DNA from: Algiphilus sp965216485
GTDB lineage: Bacteria; Pseudomonadota; Gammaproteobacteria; Nevskiales; Nevskiaceae
DNA length: 64,000 nucleotides
Assembly: GCF_965216485.1 (NCBI RefSeq)
Contig: NZ_OZ244162.1
Location: forward strand, 2,976,001-3,040,000
Reading direction: 5' to 3'
Made by a program: the position numbers and the translations under genes. Position 1 is the stretch's first letter. Every line of letters starts with the position of its first letter. Positions 43,038 through 51,788 of this stretch are shown piece after piece. The notes under the pieces were generated by a model that saw only the letters and a list, made by a program, of their open reading frames with translations, searched no databases and was not told where the DNA came from.

Positions 43038-43463
43038 CGCACTCCAAGAATCCGCCCCCGGCACTTCCCTCTCCCCCCGCAGCCACCGCCAGGAATCCAC
43101 GGTATCGAAGACCAGGGAGATGCCATTGATCACGAACAGGATCACGCCGAACCACCACTCCGCAGCGGATACCGGACCGGCTTCCACCATGCCCGCCAGC
43201 CGCATGACGATCAGGACCTGTAGGGGATACCAGGCAATGAGATGCGGCACCGACATGAGCCGACTCATGCCGCCGGTTCCCCACATGATGGGCACATTGG
43301 TGATGACGACGAACACGGCAGCAATGGCCGCGGCCATGCCGAGCCAGGTATCAAGCAGAAAGAATGCGGCCGCGTTGACCGGCATCAGGATGGCGACCAC
43401 CCAGATCTGCACCCACAGCGGCAGGCTGCGATAGGAGTGGTAAATGGCGCTCAGGCGTTGCAT
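43029..43463 (-). CDS. Small integral membrane protein, unknown family
   Basis: 144 residues with four hydrophobic segments: about 17-37 (VQIWVVAILMPVNAAAFFLL), 41-63 (GMAAAIAAVFVVITNVPIMW), 75-95 (LIAWYPLQVLIVMRLAG) and 103-122 (WWFGVILFVINGISLVFDTV). The C-terminal tail is charged (RWLRGEREV). Resembles small uncharacterised proteobacterial inner-membrane proteins; I do not recognise the family. GGAG about 8 bp before ATG 43463. The exported methyltransferase-like gene lies 86 bp upstream on the same strand. Confidence 0.75.
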   Translation of the reverse strand: MQRLSAIYHSYRSLPLWVQIWVVAILMPVNAAAFFLLDTWLGMAAAIAAVFVVITNVPIMWGTGGMSRLMSVPHLIAWYPLQVLIVMRLAGMVEAGPVSAAEWWFGVILFVINGISLVFDTVDSWRWLRGEREVPGADSWSAPS

Positions 43464-43549
43464 GGCAGTTCTCCCTGATCAATGATCGTGTGCCTTCAAG
43501 AAGGCGAATGCAGCGACTGCCCCGGTGGAAGCAGTCGCGTCCGAAAGGC

Positions 43550-44452
43550 CTATGAGGGTTTGATGAAGCGCAACGTCATGCGGTCCGACTCACCAATGGC
43601 CCGGTACTTTTCTTCGCAGCGCGCACGTTCATCGGCATCCTCAATGGACTGACAGGCCCGCAGGCTGGGCGGCAATGCCCAGACACCCGCTGCGTGATCG
43701 CGCGTGTCCTTGGGATTGGCGTTGATCTCGCTGCGCGCGTCCAATTGAAAGCCGGCTTGCTCGGCTTGCTCGATGACGAAGGATTCGCGCACATAGCCAT
43801 CGCGTTGTTCGGACTCGGGGACGGATGACTCCGCGGCGCGATGCTGCACCACGGCCAGGATGCCGCCCGGCCGGAGCACGGCATAGGCCGCCTCCAGCAC
43901 TGGTTCCGTAATGCCGGCGGCGATGAAGTTATGGAAATGTCGTGACAGCAGCACCATGTCCGCCGTTCCGGGGGCGCCCAGATCACCGTGGGTGGGCGGA
44001 AGGAAAGGCATATGCTCTACGGCGCGATAGAGCTCGGGATATTGCGCGAGCTTGGCCCGGTAGTCCCGCGTCATCTGAACCCGGAACAGCATCCGGCCGT
44101 CGAGGGGATAGGAGGCCGCAATCAGGCGCCCCTCGTCGCGCAGCACCGGCGCCAGTACTTCGGTGTACCAGCCGCCGCCGGGCCAGACTTCCACCACCGT
44201 CATATCCGGGCGCAGGCCGAAGAAGCTCAGCGTTTCCACCGGGCGCCGCTGTGCGTTGCGCGCGATATGAGCTTCACTCCGGTGGGCACCTTCGGCCGCC
44301 TCGGCAATGCGGTCTTCCACCGCGCGCACATCGTCGGATACGGGCTCTGCGCCCCCGCCGTCTGCTGCATCACCGTTGGAGTTGGAACCCGAACCACAGG
44401 CCGTAACCAAGAGCAGCATCGACAGCAGCAACGGGCCAAGACGGTATCGCAT
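43550..44452 (-). CDS. Exported lipoprotein with a SAM-methyltransferase-like fold (COG4798 type)
   Basis: 300 residues. Lipoprotein signal peptide with lipobox VTAC at about residue 19, then a linker of S, N, D and G. The domain (about 60-260) has SFFGLRPDMTVVEVWPGGGWYTEVLAP, split as FFGLRPDMTVVEV and WPGGGWYTEVLAP, a motif I-like element, and AAYAVLRPGGILAVVQH, a motif VI-like element. It resembles the COG4798 predicted methyltransferases, many of which carry signal peptides. SAM is not known in the periplasm, so it may be a non-catalytic or cofactor-free relative (inference). ATG start, GAAGGAG upstream in the reverse direction (gaggaga near 44460). Confidence 0.8.
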   Translation of the reverse strand: MRYRLGPLLLSMLLLVTACGSGSNSNGDAADGGGAEPVSDDVRAVEDRIAEAAEGAHRSEAHIARNAQRRPVETLSFFGLRPDMTVVEVWPGGGWYTEVLAPVLRDEGRLIAASYPLDGRMLFRVQMTRDYRAKLAQYPELYRAVEHMPFLPPTHGDLGAPGTADMVLLSRHFHNFIAAGITEPVLEAAYAVLRPGGILAVVQHRAAESSVPESEQRDGYVRESFVIEQAEQAGFQLDARSEINANPKDTRDHAAGVWALPPSLRACQSIEDADERARCEEKYRAIGESDRMTLRFIKPS

Positions 44453-44547
44453 GGAATTCTCCTGAAGGAGGCGGGGCTAAGAACCGGGATCACTGACAGC
44501 CAGCATATGCCCGCTGTCAGCGGGTCGCGATGCGCCGGTGTCGAGCA

Positions 44548-45483
44548 TCAGCGCACCGCGGGCGTCACCGCGTCACCGCGTGCGCGGGGGACGCGTCGAT
44601 CGGAATGGAAGAAGCTGCGCGCCACGGTCAGAAACACGGTCACGCCCTGTGATTCCACCACCAACGGACTGTCCTCAAAGGCCGCACCATGGACGCTGCG
44701 GTAATTCAGGCCGGCGCGGAGATGCCAATTGCGGGCCGGCTGCAGATCGGCGAAGACACCAGCGCCACTGCCGTTATAGCCGCCACGGGCGGCATAAGCG
44801 GGACGGTCCGCGCGCGCAAAGGCCGGTGCCACTTCGTAGAAATAGCGGTGATAGTCCGCATCCGCGAAATAGACGTGGAGGCGAGCGCCCACCCGCGCCC
44901 AGGCCAGCGGGCGCGTACTGATATACAGCGCCGGGTCGGTGACGAAACCCTCGTGCCCGAACTGCAGGCCATCGGCGGAAATCAGCGCGCGCAGATTCCA
45001 TTCCGCCCAGAGCCGCGTCGTGCCGCGTTCGAGCAGATCCACATGCAACGACGGCCCCAGTTCGAAGCTGAGGTCCAGGTCCGGCATGCCCTCGCGCACC
45101 GCGATCTCGTCACTGTCCACACGCGGAGTACCGTTGCCGCTGACTTCAAGGCGAACGCGCTCGCTGGAGAAGAACAGCCCGCGCACGCCGTCTTCGTCCG
45201 CGCGCAGCACACGTCCGCGATACACCACGTAGGGAAAAGGGGCGCCAAAGAACTGCTGCTCGTCACTGCCGGGATAGGCGGGCAAGGAGATACCGGCTGC
45301 CCCCAGGCCAAGCTCCCACAGCGGGAGACCCGCATCAGCCACCTGCGCCGCTGCCGTGAACGGTCCCAGCAGGTACGCCAGCAGCACGGCGACCCGGCAC
45401 CAGGCGCCAGGCCGGTCACGCCCGGACGACGTCACCGGCGCGTCCCGCCTGCTGCGTCTGCTCGCCCAAAGCGTTGATGCCAT
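44548..45483 (-). CDS. MipA/OmpV family outer-membrane protein
   Basis: 311 residues. A long basic lead precedes a signal peptide core near residues 28-46 (CRVAVLLAYLLGPFTAAAQV). The mature part starts LPLWELGLGAAGISLPAYPGSDEQQ, a MipA/OmpV hallmark, followed by PFPYVVYRGRVLRADEDGVRGLFF and alternating strands to the end. Outer-membrane barrel; MipA scaffolds murein enzymes in E. coli and OmpV-type proteins respond to salt or two-component systems. GGAGGAG before ATG 45483. It is the last gene in the same direction after pstB (138 bp gap), so it may belong to that transcript. Confidence 0.88.
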   Translation of the reverse strand: MASTLWASRRSRRDAPVTSSGRDRPGAWCRVAVLLAYLLGPFTAAAQVADAGLPLWELGLGAAGISLPAYPGSDEQQFFGAPFPYVVYRGRVLRADEDGVRGLFFSSERVRLEVSGNGTPRVDSDEIAVREGMPDLDLSFELGPSLHVDLLERGTTRLWAEWNLRALISADGLQFGHEGFVTDPALYISTRPLAWARVGARLHVYFADADYHRYFYEVAPAFARADRPAYAARGGYNGSGAGVFADLQPARNWHLRAGLNYRSVHGAAFEDSPLVVESQGVTVFLTVARSFFHSDRRVPRARGDAVTPAVR

Positions 45484-45621
45484 CGTCGTTCTCCTCCCCT
45501 TCCCTCCGCTCCATTGCGACAGCCTACCGCCTCCCCCACCGGCACCAGAGCGACCGCATGTGCGTCGAAGCGCAGTGACGCGCTACGCGTGGAATCCATA
45601 TCTGCCGCCACCCTCACCGCG

Positions 45622-46389
45622 CTAGCCACAGCGGCCCTGCACATAGGCCGCAGCGCGGGCGTCCTGCGGCTGCTCGAAGACCTGCTCAGTGGACCCCCAT
45701 TCCACCAGACGGCCAACGCCGTCCTCCGTCCAGAAGGCGCCCGTGACATCGGCGATGCGCTGCGCCTGCTGCAGGTTGTGCGTAACAATGATGACGGTCA
45801 GGCGTTGACCCAGCCGGAGGATGAGGTCCTCGACCACGCCGCTGGCCATCGGGTCCAGCGCGCTGCAGGGCTCGTCCATCAGCAGGACTTCCGGCTCAAG
45901 CGCCAGCGCGCGAGCGATGCATAGACGCTGCTGCTGACCCCCGGACAACTGCAGCGCCGAGCGGTCGAGTCGGTCGCACACCTCCGCCCACAACCCTACG
46001 TCGCGCAGCACGCCTTCAATGATGGTCTCGCGTGCCTCGCGCGCATAGCCGTGCTCGATCAATGCCAGCTCGATATTGCGCCGCACACTCAGCGGGAAGG
46101 GATTCGGCTTCTGAAAGATCATGCCCACGCGGCGACGCAGTTGCACCGTGTCGCAGTCAGCGGCCAGGACATCCTGGTCCGCCATGCGGATGGCCCCCTC
46201 CACGCGGCATCCGGCAAAAAGGTCCGTCATGCGGTTGAAGCTGGACAGCAGGCTGGTCTTGCCGCAACCGCTGGGGCCGATGAAGGCCGTTATCGCGTGT
46301 GCCGGTATGTTCAGATTGACGCCGCTGACGGCTGCTCGCTCGCCATAACGCACGGCCACTTCTTGCAACTCGAAGGCAGGCTGGTGCAT
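45622..46389 (-). CDS. pstB: Phosphate ABC transporter ATP-binding protein
   Basis: 255 residues. Walker A GPSGCGKTSLL, Q-loop FQKPNPFPLS (the PstB-typical PNPFP), signature LSGGQQQRLCIARAL, Walker B EVLLMDEPCSALDP and H-loop VTHNLQQA. All catalytic residues present. ATG 46389 chosen because it lies 3 bp after the pstA stop; the longer frame would overlap pstA. Last of pstS-C-A-B; phoU, usually next, is absent here. Confidence 0.95.
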   Translation of the reverse strand: MHQPAFELQEVAVRYGERAAVSGVNLNIPAHAITAFIGPSGCGKTSLLSSFNRMTDLFAGCRVEGAIRMADQDVLAADCDTVQLRRRVGMIFQKPNPFPLSVRRNIELALIEHGYAREARETIIEGVLRDVGLWAEVCDRLDRSALQLSGGQQQRLCIARALALEPEVLLMDEPCSALDPMASGVVEDLILRLGQRLTVIIVTHNLQQAQRIADVTGAFWTEDGVGRLVEWGSTEQVFEQPQDARAAAYVQGRCG

Positions 46390-46394
46390 CCCAG

Positions 46395-47318
46395 TTACGC
46401 GAGTCGAAGGCTGCGCGCTTGCCACAACCGGGCGAGCTGCAAGACGCCCGCATTCAGGATCAGCAACAACAGCACCAGCACGGCCGCGCTGGCATAGGCC
46501 ATCGCCTCACCGCCGCTGATATTCATCGACAGGTCATAGATATGGATGGACAGCGCCCGCCCGGAATCCAGCAGCGATCCGGGCATACGATCGACGTAGC
46601 CGCTGGTGAAGACCAGCGCCGCGGTCTCGGCGATCGCCCGACCCAGCCCAAGCACAAAACCGGCCATGAGCCCCGGCAGCGCCAGCGGAAGGAGCAAGGT
46701 GGACAGCGTGCGCCAGCGCGACAGCGCCAGCGCCGCTGCCGCCTGACGGATATCACCCGACACCGCCGAGACGGCTGACTCCGCGGTGCGAATGAAGATA
46801 GGCAGCACCATGCAGGCCAGCGTCAGCCCGCCGGACAGGATAGAGAAACCCAGGCCCAGATGAATGGCGAAGAGCGCATTGCCGAACAGCCCGAAGACAA
46901 TCGAGGGCACCGCCGCCAGCACATCCAGCAGCCGCCGCAGCAGCCGACCAATGCCGCGATCGGGCGCGGTGTACTCGGCGAGGGCCACGGCCGCGCCAAG
47001 TCCGAGCGGCACGCTAGCCGCCATACAGACGCCCAGAATCAGCAGCGTCGACACGATGATGGGACCGATGCCACCCGCGCGCCCGGCGTCCTGCGGCGAC
47101 TCGGTGAGAAAGGTCCACGACAGCTGCGGAAGTCCATGGACCAGCACATCCCACATCAGCCACCCGAACAACGCCAGAATCGACAGCGCGCTGCCCCAGA
47201 CGGCGAGACCAAGCCATGGCCACTTTCCGTGGGGCAGTGCACGCGGCCGTGGAGGCGGCGCATACCCTGTCTGCGCCACCTGGCCGGCCGCGACGACCTC
47301 GGCTCCGGCCTCAGGCAT
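46395..47318 (-). CDS. pstA: Phosphate ABC transporter permease PstA
   Basis: 307 residues. After a Pro/Ala-rich lead, six transmembrane segments; the EAA-like cytoplasmic loop appears in LALSRWRTLSTLLLPLALPGLMAGFVLGLGRAIAETAAL, quoted as LPLALPGLMAG and LGLGRAIAETAAL. Forms the inner-membrane channel with PstC. ATG 47318 is chosen; it overlaps the pstC stop by 8 bp. Confidence 0.93.
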   Translation of the reverse strand: MPEAGAEVVAAGQVAQTGYAPPPRPRALPHGKWPWLGLAVWGSALSILALFGWLMWDVLVHGLPQLSWTFLTESPQDAGRAGGIGPIIVSTLLILGVCMAASVPLGLGAAVALAEYTAPDRGIGRLLRRLLDVLAAVPSIVFGLFGNALFAIHLGLGFSILSGGLTLACMVLPIFIRTAESAVSAVSGDIRQAAAALALSRWRTLSTLLLPLALPGLMAGFVLGLGRAIAETAALVFTSGYVDRMPGSLLDSGRALSIHIYDLSMNISGGEAMAYASAAVLVLLLLILNAGVLQLARLWQARSLRLA

Positions 47319-48162
47319 GGGTCGGCTCCTTCGCGGCACCGCTGACTCGTTCGGCAGCCAGAACCAGCGCCACCGACACGGCAAAAAGGATCAAGCCAGC
47401 AACGAACAGCGCGGCGCGGTGGTCGCCGGTGGCGTAGGCCATTTCCAGGGCAATATTCGCGGTCAGGGTGCGCACCGGCTCGAACAGGCTGTCCGGCGTC
47501 TGCACCACGTTGCCCGCAACCATCATCACCGCCATGGTCTCCCCCACTGCCCGCCCCGCCTGAAGCAGGCCACCAGTGAGAATACCGGCACGCGCCGCAG
47601 GAAAAGCCACATGCAGCACGGTACTGGCACGTGACAGCCCGAGCGCCGCGGCGGCCTGCAGTTGCTGGCGTGGCAAGGCCGCCAACGCAGCGTCAGCGGC
47701 CAGCGCCATGGTCGGCAGCACCATCAAGGTCAGAACCAGAATGGCAGCCAGCAGACTGGTACCGGGCGCACTGATATCGCGAATCAGCGGCACCAGCACC
47801 ACCAGCCCCCAGAAGCCATAGACCACCGATGGCACGCCCGCCATCAACTCCAACACGCGACGGAAAGGCCGCGCCATCGCCCGCGGCGCATAGAACTGCA
47901 GAAAGGTGGCCGCAAACAGCCCCATCGGCGCCGCGATCAGCACAGCCCCGGCCGCCGCGAACAGGGTCCCCCACACCATAGGCAGCAGGTTGTAGAGATC
48001 GGACGCAGGATGCCAGGAGGCATCGCTGAAGAAGCGCGCCGGTCCAATGGAAAGCAGCGCCGGCCACGATTCGATCAGCAGGAACACCAGGATGACCAGC
48101 ACCACCGCGCCCGCCAGCAGCGCACAGGCGTAGAGCAGCCCTGCTAGCACGCGATCAGCCAT
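47311..48162 (-). CDS. pstC: Phosphate ABC transporter permease PstC
   Basis: 283 residues with six transmembrane segments, beginning DRVLAGLLYACALLAGAVVL, then GTLFAAAGAVLIAAPMGLFAA and the loop AFPAARAGILTGGLLQAGRAVGETMAVMMVAG, quoted as FPAARAGILTGG and LQAGRAVGETMAVMM. Standard PstC with FGFW-type YGFWGLVVLVP. ATG 48162 overlaps the pstS stop by 8 bp (same spacing as pstC-pstA), so the genes are tightly coupled. Confidence 0.93.
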   Translation of the reverse strand: MADRVLAGLLYACALLAGAVVLVILVFLLIESWPALLSIGPARFFSDASWHPASDLYNLLPMVWGTLFAAAGAVLIAAPMGLFAATFLQFYAPRAMARPFRRVLELMAGVPSVVYGFWGLVVLVPLIRDISAPGTSLLAAILVLTLMVLPTMALAADAALAALPRQQLQAAAALGLSRASTVLHVAFPAARAGILTGGLLQAGRAVGETMAVMMVAGNVVQTPDSLFEPVRTLTANIALEMAYATGDHRAALFVAGLILFAVSVALVLAAERVSGAAKEPTHA

Positions 48163-48970
48163 CCAGCGGCACGAAGTACAGCTTGCGCACCAGGTCGTGT
48201 ACCTGTGCGGAGCGCGCGTAATCGATGAAATCCGCAGCCAGGCCTTCCGGTGGTGCATTGGTCACCAGCGTCAGCGGGCGCGCCAATGGGAAGCGCCCGG
48301 TACGCACATTGTCGGTCGAGGCCGGCACCCCCTCCAACGCCAGCAGTCGCACGGCTTCGCCGCGCTCGTGCGCGAATTCCGCGGCACCGATCGAGACATA
48401 GCCGATCGCCGACGGATCGCTGACCAGGGTGCGCAGGCCCTGCTTGTTGTCGCCAATGATGATGTCCGCCTTGACGTCTGCGCTGCCCAGGCCGAAGTGC
48501 TGCAGGAACAGCTCCTGTGTGGAGCGTCCATCGGCCTTGTGAATCACTGTGATCGGCCCCGCCTTGCCACCAACGGCCGACCAGTCATCAATCTCGCCGC
48601 CGTAGATGGCCCGGATCTCCTCCCGCTCCAGCCCCTGCACCGGATTGTCGGCATGCACAATGATCGTGATGCCATCACGCGCGATGGGAGTACCGACGAG
48701 GTCCGACTCATCCGCGCGCAGGGCACGCGAGGCCATGCCGATATCCGCCAGACCGGCGCGGGCATCGCGCACGCCCCGTGTGGACCCCCCGGTCTGCACG
48801 TCAATGCGCACCTGCGGATGCGTTGCCTCGTAGCGACGCGCGATCTCGTTGACCAGCGGCGCGACGGTGCTCGAGCCGGTCAAGGTCAGGCGCTGGGTGT
48901 CCTGGTCGCTGCAAGCGCTCAGCGCGGCGAGCGCCAACGCTGACGCAACGAGATATCGACATCCCTTCAT
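48155..48970 (-). CDS. pstS: Phosphate-type ABC transporter substrate-binding lipoprotein
   Basis: 271 residues. Signal peptide with lipobox LSAC at about residue 20. Phosphate-binding residues of the PstS family are visible: GSSTVAPLV (loop with Ser/Thr), the GGSTRGVRDARAG loop, and IVHADNPV; near the C-terminus SAIGYVSIGAAEFAH. Short subfamily (E. coli PstS is 346). It may bind phosphate, or arsenate if selectivity differs; the sequence alone does not decide. Follows arsM by 80 bp on the same strand and starts pstSCAB. Confidence 0.93.
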   Translation of the reverse strand: MKGCRYLVASALALAALSACSDQDTQRLTLTGSSTVAPLVNEIARRYEATHPQVRIDVQTGGSTRGVRDARAGLADIGMASRALRADESDLVGTPIARDGITIIVHADNPVQGLEREEIRAIYGGEIDDWSAVGGKAGPITVIHKADGRSTQELFLQHFGLGSADVKADIIIGDNKQGLRTLVSDPSAIGYVSIGAAEFAHERGEAVRLLALEGVPASTDNVRTGRFPLARPLTLVTNAPPEGLAADFIDYARSAQVHDLVRKLYFVPLDG

Positions 48971-49050
48971 ATCGAGAATCTTCCAAATCCAGGATCGGTA
49001 CTGGTCCCGCCAAATCCGGGGGCAGCGTCAGAACAAAGGCGCGCGTCGCA

Positions 49051-50088
49051 TCAACAGCAGGCGCCGGCTTCCGCGGCAGTCGGGCCCGGCTCGCTGCAGT
49101 CGAACAGACCGAAGTGCACCGACTTGTCGCCCTGGACCTCGAAATGCTCGGCATAGCGCGTGCGGCTCAGCATATCGGCGGTATTGCCGCACACCAGCAT
49201 CGGCCGCCCGGCTTCGAGCCGGTGGTGGTCATCCAGGATGAAAGCGTGGGGGCTTTCGCTGAGCGTGCCGCGATAACGCGCGACCTGGCCGTAGTCCTCG
49301 CAGCGGTCCTCCAGCGGCAGCTTGAAGGCGCGTACGGTGCGCGAAGCGAAGCTGATGTGGCCGATCTTGCGCTGAATGGCCTCATCGCGGAGTTCGATAG
49401 GCGCGGTGGACGCCGTGCGCACGTCATTGCAGCCGGCCTGCGCCATGATGCGGCGAAAGTCCTCGCCATACAGCGCGCCGCCCAGGCATTCGCCGAGCAG
49501 CACCGGGTCCTGAGCGAGGTCGGCCGGCACCCGGCGATCGGCGAATACATCGGAGAAATACAGCTCTCCGCCCGGACGCAGCACGCGCATGGCCTCGCTG
49601 AACACGCGTTCCTTGTCGGGCGAGAGATTCATCACGCAGTTGCTCACCACCAGATCCACCGACGCGCCCTCGATGCCGGCACCCGCCAGATCCTCGATAT
49701 AGCCTTGATGGAAGCGCACATTGTCGAAGCCGAAGCGCTCCGCATGCCAGGCCTGATGACGGCGCGCGACCTCAAGCTGCTCCTCGGTCATGTCCACTCC
49801 GATGACACGGCCTTCAGGCCCCACCAACTGCGCCAGCAGGTAGACATCGCGACCGGTGCCACAGCCAAGGTCCAGCACGGTCGCGCCGGAAAGCGCCGGC
49901 GGCAACGGCGAACCACAGCCGTAGTAGCGATCACGCACCTCGTCATGAATATTGCGCAACAGCGTGGCCAGATAACCCGGCATGGCCTCGATGGTGCAGC
50001 AGGCGTTGGTCTTGAGGTCCTTCGACGACTGCAGCACGCGGGCGTAGTAGTCGCGCACGGCGTCATGGGTGGGTTGAGAATCGGGCAT
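49051..50088 (-). CDS. arsM: Arsenite S-adenosylmethionine methyltransferase
   Basis: 345 residues. Methylates As(III) with SAM and thiol reductant, giving volatile or excreted methylarsenicals. Motif I is VLDLGCGTGRDVYLL. The four conserved arsenic-binding cysteines are present: C30 (KTNACCTIEAMP), C58 (YGCGSP), C151 (SNCVMNLSPDK) and C201 (GECLGGAL), with the spacing 28 and 50 known from algal ArsM. C-terminus ends AGACC, another metal-binding tail. ATG 50088 gives MPDSQPTHDAVRDYY; the frame upstream adds 10 residues. First gene of the apparent arsM-pstSCAB operon. No ArsR site or arsenic operon (arsB, arsC) is seen nearby. Confidence 0.96.
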   Translation of the reverse strand: MPDSQPTHDAVRDYYARVLQSSKDLKTNACCTIEAMPGYLATLLRNIHDEVRDRYYGCGSPLPPALSGATVLDLGCGTGRDVYLLAQLVGPEGRVIGVDMTEEQLEVARRHQAWHAERFGFDNVRFHQGYIEDLAGAGIEGASVDLVVSNCVMNLSPDKERVFSEAMRVLRPGGELYFSDVFADRRVPADLAQDPVLLGECLGGALYGEDFRRIMAQAGCNDVRTASTAPIELRDEAIQRKIGHISFASRTVRAFKLPLEDRCEDYGQVARYRGTLSESPHAFILDDHHRLEAGRPMLVCGNTADMLSRTRYAEHFEVQGDKSVHFGLFDCSEPGPTAAEAGACC

Positions 50089-50195
50089 GCGTGGCTTCTG
50101 ACCGTGTCGGGTGTACATCGAAGCCTAATACGCGGGAACCCCCGCCAACAGTGGCGCCGCTCCGGATACCGTGCGAGATCGTCCGAAGCGCAGCG

Positions 50196-51788
50196 TTACG
50201 GCTTCGAGGGTCTGTCGTCCGGAGGCAGAGCATCGGCGCCTGCGGGAACGTCCTCCGCGTCGGCCGAAGCGGCGTCATCGACGCTCTTGGGCGCCTGCTG
50301 CGGTGCGATCTTTGGCACGCTCCACGCCGGATGCACGGAGCCCAGCCAATCCACCAGCTTGCTCCATGGCTCAACACCCTTGCCATGGGCCCCGATCAGC
50401 GAGCCATGAGCCAGACCGTGCCACGCCATGGCCTGATGGAATTCCCGCGCCAGCACCGGTGATTGCGCGTCGCGCCCTGGCGAATACAGATCGGCCACAT
50501 AGGTCAGCGCCAGATCATCCACCCGCACGGCGAGCATGCCGGCGGCATGGCTATTGGGAATATTGACGATCTGCAGGCGGCGTTCATCCACCATCAGTTC
50601 GCTGCGATCCGAGACGGTGGTCAGGGCGATGACGGCGTCTTCGCCAACGCGCTGCATCACCGCCTGGAAGAAGGCCTTGCCCTCGGCGCCGACCACCAGC
50701 TCCACCTTGCCCTGCAGCAGCGGTAGCAGGCCGCCGCTGTGGTCGTTGTGATGATGGGTGACGATGACACGGCGCAACGGCTTGTCCGGAAAACGCTCGG
50801 ACAGCAGACGCAACAGCCGGTCGCTGCGCGCCGGATACAGCGGTGCATCCACCAGCGTGAGCCCGCTTTCACTCTCGATCAGCAGCGCGTGATGGCTTCC
50901 GCCCACCACGTGGTAAACCCCCTCGCCGACAGTTTCCAGCCGGATATTGGCCGTCTGGTCGGCAATCGCACCCGCGCCCATGGCGAGACGACGGCGGACC
51001 CAGTGATCGGCCGCGCGCGACCACGCCGGTGGCTGCGCCAGCGCCGGCCGGCTGGGTGCGGCGCAGGCTTCGGCTTCCGCGCGCGTCACCGCGATGGCCT
51101 GCAGCCTTTCACGACGCAGCAGCGCGCCGTCGAGACGCCACTCGATCTGCGTCGGCATGCTCAGGCCGTTGATCTCCTGCCAGCGGCTGTACTTCAGCTG
51201 ATGCACCACGCTGCCCTTCGGCCAGTCGTACTGGCGCGACTCCGCGACCAGCGGCACCGGTGCGCCGGGCGGTCCCGAGCCATTGCGCGCGATACCTAAT
51301 TGCCAGCGCGTACCGCCCAGCGTGATCTCCCGCGACAAGCCCGCAGTCTCACCCGGCCACAGCAAGGGGGTACGCAGCCACAGGCCGCTGACACGCGCCG
51401 CCCTGCGCGCCTCCGAGACCGTGCCGCCGCTGCTGCGAAAGCCATCCTTGCCGCTGACCACGCTGCGCTCGGCGCTCAATTGCTCGAAGTAGGACAGCTC
51501 GGCCGCAAAGGGATACAGAGTGTGCATGTCCCAGCGCAGCTCGGCGTAATCGGCATTGGGCCACCAGCGCACCTGCACGCGGTCGTTGGACACCGGCCGC
51601 GGCGACGCGCCGGGGGTGTGGGTCTGGCTGGGATCAAAGTTCTGGCCGACAGCCTCCCACTGCAATTGCTGCACTTCGCAGGGCGTGAGCGCCTGCGCGG
51701 GGATCGTCATCGTGGCCAGCAGCAAGGCCAATGCGCTGCCGATGCCACCCGGCACCAACCGACTACTCGTGACTGCCTGATACGCCAT
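50196..51788 (-). CDS. Exported metallo-beta-lactamase-fold hydrolase with a long N-terminal extension
   Basis: 530 residues. Signal peptide at about 1-32 (basic SSRLVP then GIGSALALLLATMTIPAQA). An uncharacterised domain covers about 33-275. The MBL domain is about 290-480, with the metal motif THHHNDHSGG, then NSHAAGM (His), ADLYSP (Asp) and GAHGKG (His). The domain order resembles Pseudomonas-type proteins near PQQ or copper genes, but the function is unknown. Acidic Ala-rich tail at about 500-530. ATG 51788 has GAGGAG upstream. Its start overlaps the hvfC stop by 26 bp, so it is translationally coupled to hvfC. Confidence 0.82.
   Translation of the reverse strand: MAYQAVTSSRLVPGGIGSALALLLATMTIPAQALTPCEVQQLQWEAVGQNFDPSQTHTPGASPRPVSNDRVQVRWWPNADYAELRWDMHTLYPFAAELSYFEQLSAERSVVSGKDGFRSSGGTVSEARRAARVSGLWLRTPLLWPGETAGLSREITLGGTRWQLGIARNGSGPPGAPVPLVAESRQYDWPKGSVVHQLKYSRWQEINGLSMPTQIEWRLDGALLRRERLQAIAVTRAEAEACAAPSRPALAQPPAWSRAADHWVRRRLAMGAGAIADQTANIRLETVGEGVYHVVGGSHHALLIESESGLTLVDAPLYPARSDRLLRLLSERFPDKPLRRVIVTHHHNDHSGGLLPLLQGKVELVVGAEGKAFFQAVMQRVGEDAVIALTTVSDRSELMVDERRLQIVNIPNSHAAGMLAVRVDDLALTYVADLYSPGRDAQSPVLAREFHQAMAWHGLAHGSLIGAHGKGVEPWSKLVDWLGSVHPAWSVPKIAPQQAPKSVDDAASADAEDVPAGADALPPDDRPSKP

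Noticed and set aside
45484..45621. Small gene between pstB and the MipA-type gene
   Set aside because: The frames there are short or extend as shadows of pstB; no ribosome-binding site with a plausible product.
50132..50145. Terminator hairpin gcggg-aacc-cccgc between the MBL gene and arsM
   Set aside because: Five-base stem only; too common in a high-GC sequence to call.
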